The notes below the pieces were generated by a model. That model saw only the letters and a program-made list of their open reading frames with translations. It searched no databases and was not told the origin of the DNA. Shown one piece after another: positions 9,897-18,816 of a stretch of DNA of 64,000 bases. The stretch is from Flavobacteriaceae bacterium. Lineage in GTDB: Bacteria > Bacteroidota > Bacteroidia > Flavobacteriales > Flavobacteriaceae. The position numbers were made by a program, and so were the translations under genes. The DNA lies in NCBI GenBank assembly GCA_027081505.1, contig JALWKK010000102.1, forward strand, positions 1 to 64,000. The letters run 5' to 3'. Every line of letters starts with the position of its first letter. Within the stretch, counting starts at the first letter, position 1.

Positions 9897-10148
9897 ATGG
9901 CAAATCATAAGTCGGCTTTAAAAAGAATTAGAAGTAATGAAGTGAGACGCTTACGCAATCGTTTTCAGCACAAAACAACGCGTAATGCAATTAAAAAATT
10001 AAGAGGAGTTACCGATAAAAAAGAGGCGGAAAAAATGTTTCCATTAGTTGTTTCCATGATTGATAAATTAGCCAAAAGAAACATCATTCATAATAACAAA
10101 GCAGCTAATTTAAAATCTAAACTCGCCAAGCACATAGCTTCTTTGTAG
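9897..10148 (+). CDS. rpsT: 30S ribosomal protein S20
   Basis: [22 protein letters not shown]... S20 signature. Confidence 0.95.
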   Translation: MANHKSALKRIRSNEVRRLRNRFQHKTTRNAIKKLRGVTDKKEAEKMFPLVVSMIDKLAKRNIIHNNKAANLKSKLAKHIASL

Positions 10149-10170
10149 AAAACATTTTGCTTTAAAAATC

Positions 10171-10210
10171 AAACTCTTTGCAAATATGTAAAGAGTTTTT
10201 TTTTTTTTTT
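10171..10210 (+). terminator. Rho-independent terminator after rpsT
   Basis: AAACTCTTT-gcaaatatgt-AAAGAGTTT followed by a long T run. Confidence 0.85.
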
Positions 10211-10232
10211 GGTGTCTTTTTTAACTAAAACA

Positions 10233-10685
10233 TTATAGCGTTACACTACGAGGTACCATAGCGGTATAGTCGCCGCCGTTTCTTATTACGTCTCTAACAA
10301 TGGATGAAGAAACATTTGAAATACAAGGATTGCTAACTAAAAATACGGTTTCGATTTCTTTTAACCGGGTGTTGGTTTGAGCAATGGCTTGTTCGTAAGC
10401 AAAATCGGATGCATTGCGAAGCCCTCTAAGAATAAACTGTGCATTTTGTTGTTTGCAAAAATCTACTGTTAAGCCGGAGTATGTTTTTACAATAATATTT
10501 TTATAATCTTTAAATGTAGCCTCTATATGATCTTTTCGATCTTCCAACGAAAACATATATTTTTTTTCGGCATTCACGCCAATGGCAATAATAATTTCGT
10601 CAAAAAGCAATAAACCTCTTTTAATGATATCAATGTGTCCAACGGTTACGGGATCAAAAGATCCTGGAAAAACAGCTCGTTTCAT
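10233..10685 (-). CDS. coaD: Pantetheine-phosphate adenylyltransferase
   Basis: AVFPGSFDPVTVGHIDII; RGLRNASDFAYE; VSNPCISNVSSSIVRD. Confidence 0.95.
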   Translation of the reverse strand: MKRAVFPGSFDPVTVGHIDIIKRGLLLFDEIIIAIGVNAEKKYMFSLEDRKDHIEATFKDYKNIIVKTYSGLTVDFCKQQNAQFILRGLRNASDFAYEQAIAQTNTRLKEIETVFLVSNPCISNVSSSIVRDVIRNGGDYTAMVPRSVTL

Positions 10686-10761
10686 CTGTTTGATAAATTA
10701 TAATTATTTGATTTAAAAGAAATTCCGAACATTTTAAACACCCGGAAGTTCTTAGCTTTTG

Positions 10762-11739
10762 CTAAGATACTACATTTTCAACGAGTATGTTGAAAAAATC
10801 ACTTAGACTCATCCCACTTTCCAACACTTGCTTCGGAACAATACTTTCTTTCGATAATCCGGGATTGGTATTAATTTCAATAAAATAAGGAACTCCGTCT
10901 TGTATAATAAAATCGGTCCGGGTGATACCTTTCATATTCAGTAATTTATAAATGCGTTTGGACTCCTTTTTAACTAAGGCAGTTTCTTCTTCAGAAATAC
11001 GAGCCGGTGTGATTTCTTGAGATTTACCCAAGTATTTTGCTTCATAATCAAAAAAATCATTTTCAGAAACAATTTCGGTAGGAGGGAGCACCGTAATATT
11101 GTTACCATTATTAAAAACACCTACTGAAACTTCGATTCCGTTAAGGGCGGTTTCAATAAGTATTTCATTGTCTTCTGTAAAAGCTTTATTTAGAGCGTTC
11201 TCAAATTCTTTAAGGGTATTTACCTTGCTTATGCCAAAACTTGACCCGGCTCGATTGGGTTTTACAAAACAAGGAAGCCCAACTCTATTTATTATTTCAC
11301 TTATGTGGTATGATTCTCCTTTATTAAGATAAAAAGAAGTGGCACATTTTATCCCGAATTGCTTTAAAACCGTAAGACAATCACGTTTGTTAAAACTTAG
11401 TGCAGCCGGATAAAAATCCGGGCTGGTATGCGGAATTTTTACTAAATCGAAATAAGCCTGTAACATACCGTCTTCTCCCGGTGTACCATGCACGGTATTA
11501 TAAACTGCATCGGGTTGAATGATTTTATCTTCAAATTGAAAACTAAAATCATGTTTGTTAATGGTAATTTTTTCGCCTTGAGGAGTAATATAAAACCAAC
11601 CTTCTTTTAAAATATGAACAGGATAAACAGCATATTTATTTTTGTCTAAATTTTCACAAACCGTTTGACCGCTACCTAACGAAATTTCACATTCATTTGA
11701 GTAACCACCCATAACAACCGCAATGTGCTTTTTATTCAT
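10762..11739 (-). CDS. ddl: D-alanine--D-alanine ligase
   Basis: ATP-grasp; HGTPGEDGMLQ; FIEINTNPGLS. Confidence 0.95.
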   Translation of the reverse strand: MNKKHIAVVMGGYSNECEISLGSGQTVCENLDKNKYAVYPVHILKEGWFYITPQGEKITINKHDFSFQFEDKIIQPDAVYNTVHGTPGEDGMLQAYFDLVKIPHTSPDFYPAALSFNKRDCLTVLKQFGIKCATSFYLNKGESYHISEIINRVGLPCFVKPNRAGSSFGISKVNTLKEFENALNKAFTEDNEILIETALNGIEVSVGVFNNGNNITVLPPTEIVSENDFFDYEAKYLGKSQEITPARISEEETALVKKESKRIYKLLNMKGITRTDFIIQDGVPYFIEINTNPGLSKESIVPKQVLESGMSLSDFFNILVENVVS

Positions 11740-11873
11740 ACCACTTAAAATGTTTTTAAAAATCCGGCTACTAAGATACTTTATTAACAGCTAAAATTAA
11801 ACCGAAATCATAAAATCTTTATCGGAGAAACATCAATCTTAAAACAGAAGTTAAAAATTCATAGAAATCTTTC

Positions 11874-11881
11874 TATCTTTG
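11874..11881 (+). promoter_or_regulatory. -7 element TATCTTTG five nt before the ATG of the HMG-CoA lyase gene
   Basis: TATCTTTGggctaATG. Confidence 0.5.
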
Positions 11882-11886
11882 GGCTA

Positions 11887-12750
11887 ATGCAAAAAGTAAA
11901 ACTTATAGAGTGCCCAAGAGATGCCATGCAAGGGGTAAAAGATTGGATTCCAACGCAAAAGAAAATCCAATACATTCAATCGCTCTTGGGTTGTGGTTTT
12001 AACACCATTGATTTTGGAAGTTTTGTCTCTCCAAAAGCCATACCACAAATGCGAGATACTGCAGAAGTATTGGCCGGATTAGACTTATCCCAGACTCAAA
12101 CCAAGTTGCTTGCTATTGTTGCTAACGTAAGAGGAGCAACCGATGCATTACAATATCAAGAAGTAGACTATCTCGGATATCCGTTTTCTATATCTGAAAA
12201 TTTCCAGATGCGAAACACCCATAAAACCATTTCACAATCTATCGAAATTTTAAACGAAATACTCAATCTGGCAGATGCGAATAATAAACAAGTAGTCGCC
12301 TATTTATCGATGGGTTTTGGCAACCCGTATGGCGATCCTTGGAATGTTGAAATAGTTGGAGAATGGACACAGAGATTAGCTTCTATGGGAGTAAAAATAC
12401 TTTCATTAAGCGACACGGTGGGTACTTCTACCCCTGAAATTATTACGTATCTGTTTTCTAATCTAATACCCGAGTTTACTCAAATTGAATTTGGCGCACA
12501 CCTCCATACCACACCTGCCAAATGGCACGAAAAAGTGGATGCAGCTTTTAAAGCCGGCTGCAGACGTTTTGACGGAGCCATTCAAGGATTTGGAGGTTGC
12601 CCAATGGCAAAAGACGAATTAACAGGCAATATGCCAACAGAGAAAATGCTTAGCTATTTTACAACTCATAAAGTTGAAACCGGAATTAACCCGATGTCGT
12701 TTGAAAGTGCGCATAACCAAGCAACAAAAATATTTTTAAATTATCACTAA
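11887..12750 (+). CDS. Hydroxymethylglutaryl-CoA lyase
   Basis: VKLIECPRDAMQG; GAHLHTTP; GFGGCPMAKDELTGN. Confidence 0.92.
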   Translation: MQKVKLIECPRDAMQGVKDWIPTQKKIQYIQSLLGCGFNTIDFGSFVSPKAIPQMRDTAEVLAGLDLSQTQTKLLAIVANVRGATDALQYQEVDYLGYPFSISENFQMRNTHKTISQSIEILNEILNLADANNKQVVAYLSMGFGNPYGDPWNVEIVGEWTQRLASMGVKILSLSDTVGTSTPEIITYLFSNLIPEFTQIEFGAHLHTTPAKWHEKVDAAFKAGCRRFDGAIQGFGGCPMAKDELTGNMPTEKMLSYFTTHKVETGINPMSFESAHNQATKIFLNYH

Positions 12751-12774
12751 CAAATTATAAAACTTAGATTAATT

Positions 12775-14304
12775 ATGAAAAAAAACTCTATATTATTAAT
12801 GACTGTCGTATTTGCTGTTTTATTATCGGGTTGTAAAGAAAAAAAAAATCGAAAGCAAGACAACTCGTCAATTACCTTTAAATTTCTTCAGGTAAATGAT
12901 GTTTATGAAATAGCTCCGCTTGGAGGTGGTGCTTATGGAGGTATGGCAAGAGTTGCACATGTTCGAGATTCTATAGCTAAAGAAAATCCCAACACCTATT
13001 TGTTTATGGCAGGCGATTTTTTAAACCCTTCTTTACTGGGAACTATTAAAGTAGATGACGAACGGCTAAAAGGAAAACACATGGTTGAAGTTATGAATGC
13101 TATGTATTTTAACTTGGTAACTTTTGGAAATCACGAGTTTGATATTAAGGAAAATGAATTTCAACAACGGTTAAACGAATCTACTTTTCCTTGGATGTCT
13201 TCAAATGTAAGACACTTAACAAAAAACGATACCGTGCCGTTTCAAATTCAAAAGCCTAATGATACATTAGAAGTTGCAGACACCTATATTATTTCTGTAA
13301 GAGAGGGTGAAAAGGAAGTGAAAATAGGGTTTTTAGGAGTTACACTTCCGGCTAATCCTAAAGATTATGTGTATTACGGAGATATCTACAAAGAAGCCGA
13401 CAGAGCTTACAATAACCTAAAAGATAAAGTAGATATTGTTGTAGGACTTACTCATTTAGAAATAGAACAAGACAAAGAACTCGCCCGACAGTTATCCGAA
13501 ATACCTTTTATAATGGGAGGTCACGAACACAATGCGATGCTAGTAAAAGAAGGAGAAACCACCATTGCAAAAGCCGATGCCAATGCAAAGAGTATGTACA
13601 TTCACACTTTTACCTTCAACACTGATACCAAAGCGTTAACAGGAGATTCAGAACTGTTTTTTATTGATGACAAAGTAGCTTCCGACCCAAAAGTTGAAGC
13701 AATTGTCGGAAAATGGACCGGTTTGTTAGACGAAAAAATAAAAGAAATAATAGATGACCCGAATGAAATAATTTACACGGCTAAAAGTCCGCTTGACGGA
13801 ACAGATAGTGCCAGCCGAAGTATTCAAACAAATCTAGGCGATATTATAACACAGGCAATGGCTTGGGCATATAATAACAATGTAGATGCGGCATTGGTAA
13901 ACGGAGGCTCTATTCGGGTAGATGATATGCTACCGGCAGCCGTTTCGGGAATGGATATTTTTAGAGCTTTACCCTTTGGCGGAAATGTGGTTAAAGTAGC
14001 ACTAAAAGGAAAGCTTTTAAAAAAAGTCCTGGATTACGGAAAATCCAAACGAGGAAAAGGAGCTTACTTACAACGCTATAATGTAACCGAAGACCAACAA
14101 GGTAACTGGCTTATTGCCGGAAAGCTTATTAATTCTAACAAAACGTATAATGTTGCTTTTAGTGATTTTTTATTAAAAGGGTATGATATTCCTTTTTTAA
14201 CACCTGATAACAAAGGTGTTTTATCTGTTTACCGACCCGAAGAAACCGAACCTGCCGGTGATGTAAGAAAAGCCATTATTCTTTATTTGAAACAAAAGAA
14301 ATAG
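12775..14304 (+). CDS. 5'-nucleotidase / metallophosphatase family lipoprotein
   Basis: Lipobox LLSGC; GDFLNPS, GNHEFD, GGHEHN metallophosphoesterase motifs; C-terminal 5'-nucleotidase domain. Confidence 0.9.
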   Translation: MKKNSILLMTVVFAVLLSGCKEKKNRKQDNSSITFKFLQVNDVYEIAPLGGGAYGGMARVAHVRDSIAKENPNTYLFMAGDFLNPSLLGTIKVDDERLKGKHMVEVMNAMYFNLVTFGNHEFDIKENEFQQRLNESTFPWMSSNVRHLTKNDTVPFQIQKPNDTLEVADTYIISVREGEKEVKIGFLGVTLPANPKDYVYYGDIYKEADRAYNNLKDKVDIVVGLTHLEIEQDKELARQLSEIPFIMGGHEHNAMLVKEGETTIAKADANAKSMYIHTFTFNTDTKALTGDSELFFIDDKVASDPKVEAIVGKWTGLLDEKIKEIIDDPNEIIYTAKSPLDGTDSASRSIQTNLGDIITQAMAWAYNNNVDAALVNGGSIRVDDMLPAAVSGMDIFRALPFGGNVVKVALKGKLLKKVLDYGKSKRGKGAYLQRYNVTEDQQGNWLIAGKLINSNKTYNVAFSDFLLKGYDIPFLTPDNKGVLSVYRPEETEPAGDVRKAIILYLKQKK

Positions 14305-14648
14305 GAAGAACTTTTTTTAAGATTTATTAAGTTAAAATTTTAAAACCTTCAATTTTATTGAAGTAACATTAGTTTTTGCCATTGTTTAAAAACCTTGGCG
14401 AATGTCAAACTGTTGAAGAAATTCAAAATTAAATTAATAATTCAATCCGGATGATTTGATAAAAAATAAAATGAATTATATGAATCTGCCATTGAAAAAA
14501 AAGGAACAGTTAGGAACCTATCCCGATTATTTTTCAGGTCAAAATAATGTTAGATAACAGTTCTATTCTTTATTTCAAAGCTATGAAATTCTGATTTATA
14601 TAGCGTAAGTTCTATTAGTAAATGCAACATTTATCTAATAAAAAATAG

Positions 14649-14656
14649 TACATTTG
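14649..14656 (+). promoter_or_regulatory. -7 element TACATTTG upstream of guaB
   Basis: Matches TAnnTTTG. Confidence 0.5.
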
Positions 14657-14712
14657 CCTGCAATTAATTACTAACGGTTTTCAATTGTTAACGAAAACAA
14701 AATTTAATTGCC

Positions 14713-16185
14713 ATGACTGCACACAATAATAAAATCGTAGGAGAGGGTTTAACATATGACGATGTACTATTGATACCGGCATATTCTGAAGTTTTACCAA
14801 GAGATGTTTCTATACAGTCTAAGTTTTCCAGAAACATAACCCTTAATGTACCTATTTTATCGGCTGCAATGGATACCGTTACCGAAAGTGCTATGGCAAT
14901 GGCAATGGCACGAGAAGGTGGAATAGGTGTTTTGCATAAAAATATGACCATAGCACAACAAGCCAATGAAGTTAGAAAAGTAAAACGCGCCGAAAGCGGA
15001 ATGATTCTCGATCCGGTTACCTTGCCTAAAGATGCCACCGTTGGAGATGCGAAAAAAACTATGAAAGAATACAGCATTGGCGGAATTCCCATTACCAGTC
15101 CGGAAGGAATACTCATAGGAATCGTTACCAACCGAGATTTGCGATTTGAAAAAAATAATGACAAACCCTTGCGTGAAGTGATGACCTCCAAGAACTTGGT
15201 AACCGTAAGTAAGGGAACCTCTTTGCAAGAAGCGGAGATTATTTTAAAACAAAATAAAATTGAAAAACTTCCGGTGGTTGATGATAACGGAAAGTTATTA
15301 GGGCTAATTACCTTTAGAGATATTACCAAAGTTACCCAAAAGCCTATTGCCAATAAAGACAGTTACGGTAGATTACGAGTAGCTGCAGCTATAGGAGTAA
15401 CAGCAGATGCTGTTGAGCGCACCCAAGCACTGGTGGAGGCACAAGTAGATGCAGTTATTGTAGATACGGCACACGGACATACCAAAGGAGTGGTAACGGT
15501 TTTAAAGCAAATAAAAAAGAATTTTCCGGAATTGGATGTTGTAGTTGGTAATATTGCTACGGCTCAAGCTGCAAAATATTTAGTTGAATCCGGAGCCGAT
15601 GCCGTAAAAGTAGGAATAGGTCCCGGTTCTATTTGTACCACCAGAGTAGTTGCAGGTGTTGGTTTTCCACAATTTTCTGCCGTAATGGAAGTATCAAGTG
15701 TCCTTAAAGGAACAGGAATTCCGGTAATTGCCGACGGAGGAGTACGTTATACCGGCGACATCGTAAAAGCAATAGCAGCCGGAGCAGATTGTGTAATGTT
15801 AGGCTCGCTACTTGCCGGAACAAAAGAATCGCCGGGCGAAACAATTATTTATGAAGGTAGAAAGTTTAAATCCTACCGTGGGATGGGAAGTGTGGAAGCT
15901 ATGAAAAAAGGCTCTAAAGACCGATATTTTCAAGATGTGGAAGACGATATTAAAAAATTGGTTCCCGAAGGTATCGTAGGACGAGTACCCTATAAAGGCG
16001 AGTTGGTTGAAAGTATGACACAGTTTATTGGAGGTCTGCGCGCCGGAATGGGATATTGCGGAGCCAAAGATATTCCCACTTTAAAAAATACAGCTAAATT
16101 TGTAAAAATAACTGCTTCAGGAATAAAAGAAAGTCATCCGCATAATGTGACCATTACTAAAGAAGCTCCAAATTATTCGAGGTAG
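14713..16185 (+). CDS. guaB: IMP dehydrogenase
   Basis: [11 protein letters not shown]; paired CBS domains; [11 protein letters not shown] active-site loop. Confidence 0.97.
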   Translation: MTAHNNKIVGEGLTYDDVLLIPAYSEVLPRDVSIQSKFSRNITLNVPILSAAMDTVTESAMAMAMAREGGIGVLHKNMTIAQQANEVRKVKRAESGMILDPVTLPKDATVGDAKKTMKEYSIGGIPITSPEGILIGIVTNRDLRFEKNNDKPLREVMTSKNLVTVSKGTSLQEAEIILKQNKIEKLPVVDDNGKLLGLITFRDITKVTQKPIANKDSYGRLRVAAAIGVTADAVERTQALVEAQVDAVIVDTAHGHTKGVVTVLKQIKKNFPELDVVVGNIATAQAAKYLVESGADAVKVGIGPGSICTTRVVAGVGFPQFSAVMEVSSVLKGTGIPVIADGGVRYTGDIVKAIAAGADCVMLGSLLAGTKESPGETIIYEGRKFKSYRGMGSVEAMKKGSKDRYFQDVEDDIKKLVPEGIVGRVPYKGELVESMTQFIGGLRAGMGYCGAKDIPTLKNTAKFVKITASGIKESHPHNVTITKEAPNYSR

Positions 16186-16228
16186 TTAACTTTTTTAGTA
16201 ATTTATTTCATCATAATCTAATTCTAAA

Positions 16229-16852
16229 ATGGCTAAACTCATAAAATTATACAAAGACAATCCCGACCCGAAACGCATAAAAGAGGTAGTAGATGCATTA
16301 AGAAACGGTAGACTTGTAATATACCCCAGCGATACTGTATATGCCTTAGGTTGTGACATTACAAACAATAAAGCTTTGGAAAAAATAGCCCGAATAAAAG
16401 GAGTTAAACCGGATAAGGCAAACTTTTCATTTATTTGTAGCGATTTAAGCAACTTGTCCGATTATGTTAAACAAATAGACACACCAACTTTTAAAATTTT
16501 AAAACGAGCCTTACCGGGACCTTATACGTTTATATTACCTGGAAATAGCAACCTTCCCAAAGTTTTTAAAAAGAAAAAAGAAGTGGGTATTCGTGTGCCT
16601 GATAACAAAATTGTACAACTATTAGTGCAAGAATTAGGCAATCCAATCGTTTCTACATCAATAAAAGATGAAGACGAAATCTTAGAATATACCACAGACC
16701 CCGAACTTATCTATGAAAAATGGCAAAACTTAGTTGATGTTGTTATAGATGGAGGGTATGGTGATAATGTAGCCTCTACCGTAATAGATTTGACCGGAGA
16801 ACAACCCGAAGTAATTAGAAAAGGAAAAGGAAGTTTGGACATTATTTTTTAA
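16229..16852 (+). CDS. Sua5/YciO/YrdC-family L-threonylcarbamoyladenylate synthase-like protein
   Basis: YPSDTVYALGCDI; KGVKPDKANFSFICSDLS; LPGPYTFIL. Confidence 0.88.
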   Translation: MAKLIKLYKDNPDPKRIKEVVDALRNGRLVIYPSDTVYALGCDITNNKALEKIARIKGVKPDKANFSFICSDLSNLSDYVKQIDTPTFKILKRALPGPYTFILPGNSNLPKVFKKKKEVGIRVPDNKIVQLLVQELGNPIVSTSIKDEDEILEYTTDPELIYEKWQNLVDVVIDGGYGDNVASTVIDLTGEQPEVIRKGKGSLDIIF

Positions 16853-17927
16853 AATAAGAAGTTAATAAATCTTCGGCTGCTTCAAAAGGTGTGGTGGTGT
16901 TATTTTTAATGGCTTTTAATTGGTTTGATAGCTCTTTTTTAATTGTTGCATTGTTATAAAAGTTATTTTTTAAAGCATTATTAATGGTCTCTAAAAGCCA
17001 AAACTTGTTTTGTTGGGTACGTTTTTGAGTAAAGTAACCGTTGTTTTTGGTTTGTTTTACATATTCTTGTATCATGCTCCATACTTCTTTTATACCTTGA
17101 TTTTTTAGAGCGCTACAAGTAAGCGTTTTTGGAGTCCAACCACTTTCTTTTACAGGATAAAGGTGTAAAGCTCGGTTAAATTCTGTTTTGGCAAGTCGAG
17201 CGGCTTTTAAGTTATCTCCATCTGCTTTGTTAATAACAATGGCATCTGCCATTTCTATAATACCGCGTTTAATTCCTTGCAATTCATCTCCTGCACCGGC
17301 TAATTTTAATAACAAAAAGAAATCGGTCATTGAGTGTACAACGGTTTCACTTTGTCCTACTCCTACGGTTTCTATGATAATGGTGTCAAAGCCGGCTGCT
17401 TCGCACAATACAATTGCTTCTCTTGTTTTTTTGGCAACTCCTCCCAAAGAATCTCCGGATGCAGACGGTCTAATAAAAGCGTTTTCTTCTTTTACCAACT
17501 CCTGCATTCTTGTTTTGTCTCCAAGAATACTTCCACCGGATAATGAGCTACTGGGATCTATGGCTAATACAGCAACTTTATGGTCTCTTTGGGTAAGAAG
17601 TTTTCCCAATTGTTCTATAAAAGTACTCTTTCCCACTCCGGGAACTCCGGTAATACCAACTCGAACCGATTTATTACTATAAGGTAAACAGCCTTTTATA
17701 ATTGCTTTTGCTTTTTCTTGATGCTTATAAGCTGTACTTTCTATAATGGTAATGGCTCTGCTTAATGCAGTTTTATTGCCTTTACGAATTTGACCGACCA
17801 GCTCTTCGGCAGAAGGATTTTTTTTTCGGTTTTCTTTGTAATTCTTGACAACGGTTTTGTTAAAAGAAGCAGGTGCAACAATACCTTTCACTTCAAGTAA
17901 AGCACTTTTGTTTTTACTCTTTGCCAT
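16842..17927 (-). CDS. meaB: MeaB-type methylmalonyl-CoA mutase-associated GTPase
   Basis: GVPGVGKSTFIEQLG; VLAIDPSSSLSGGSILGDKTRM; ETVGVGQSE. Start moved to MAKSKNK at 17927. Confidence 0.93.
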   Translation of the reverse strand: MAKSKNKSALLEVKGIVAPASFNKTVVKNYKENRKKNPSAEELVGQIRKGNKTALSRAITIIESTAYKHQEKAKAIIKGCLPYSNKSVRVGITGVPGVGKSTFIEQLGKLLTQRDHKVAVLAIDPSSSLSGGSILGDKTRMQELVKEENAFIRPSASGDSLGGVAKKTREAIVLCEAAGFDTIIIETVGVGQSETVVHSMTDFFLLLKLAGAGDELQGIKRGIIEMADAIVINKADGDNLKAARLAKTEFNRALHLYPVKESGWTPKTLTCSALKNQGIKEVWSMIQEYVKQTKNNGYFTQKRTQQNKFWLLETINNALKNNFYNNATIKKELSNQLKAIKNNTTTPFEAAEDLLTSYFKK

Positions 17928-17942
17928 ACTGTAAAGATACAA

Positions 17943-17975
17943 AAAAAGCCCCAATCTTTAAGAAAGGGGCTTTTT
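17943..17975 (-). terminator. Rho-independent terminator after the 17993-18349 gene
   Basis: AAAAAGCCCC-aatctttaagaaa-GGGGCTTTTT. Confidence 0.85.
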
Positions 17976-17992
17976 ATTTTTATTAGACAAAT

Positions 17993-18349
17993 CTAATTAT
18001 TTTGCATTTTTTGCCAAATAGCAAATTGTTTTTCCGTAAGTATTTTTTTAACGGAAGCTACATAACTTTCATCAAATTTTTTCTTGTTGTCAATTACTTC
18101 TTTACTGTTTATGTTTTTTCCTGCAATGTGTTTTTTGTAGTTTACTTCTTTTGCAACAATTGCTCTAAACAATGCTCGCTGTTGATCGCCGTTTAATTCT
18201 AATTTTTCAGATAAATCGGCTACTTGTGCTTTAGCTATTACTTCGGGTTTTTTTCTAGCTGCCAATTCATCGGCAGATTGCGCAGAGGCAGTTTGAATAC
18301 CCAACAGCATTACAACAGAAAAGACGGCTAATGATACTAATTTTTTCAT
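17993..18349 (-). CDS. Small secreted protein of unknown function (Spy/CpxP-like composition)
   Basis: Signal peptide ending TASAQ; helical LELNGDQQRALFRAIVAKE...ILTEKQFAIWQKMQ. Confidence 0.65.
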   Translation of the reverse strand: MKKLVSLAVFSVVMLLGIQTASAQSADELAARKKPEVIAKAQVADLSEKLELNGDQQRALFRAIVAKEVNYKKHIAGKNINSKEVIDNKKKFDESYVASVKKILTEKQFAIWQKMQNN

Positions 18350-18482
18350 GGTTTAATTTATTAAAGTTTAGTTACTAAATATTTTCTTGCTAAAAATACC
18401 AATAATTAAGCCAAAAACAAGATTTTAGCATATTTTTTTTAAAAATTTCCAAAATAGATTTTAAAAAGTACTTATCGGAAAA

Positions 18483-18601
18483 GCTATACCTGTTCTTAAT
18501 ATAAAATAGTCAAAAACTGTTTTATATAGCGCAGTTACAGAGTGAAAATAGTTCAATGAGAAAACTTGAAATTGAACTATATTGTACTCGTGTTCGGTAT
18601 A
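18483..18601 (+). repeat. Dispersed structured intergenic repeat, copy A
   Basis: ttcttaatataaaatagtcaaaaactgtttta...gttacagAgtgaaaatagttcaatgagaaaacttgaaattgaactatattg...ttcggtat; aligns with 54833-54950. Confidence 0.85.
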
Positions 18602-18816
18602 ATTGTTTTTAGCTTTTTTACAATTTTCATTATTTCGTCGGTCGATAGTTTTATGTGTCCTCTTTGTTTATTTTTTTAGATACTTGTTAATGTCTATTTG
18701 GATAAAAAAAATCTTCTCCCATATATTTTCCCTATTTATTTAGTTAAATTATAAACTTAGATATCAAAATTTTCAAAAGTGTAAATAACCTGTTTGGTTT
18801 AGACTTTAGGTAAACC

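Noticed and set aside
14688-15353. 221-aa antisense ORF overlapping guaB
   Set aside because: Antisense shadow of a conserved gene; no protein family signature.
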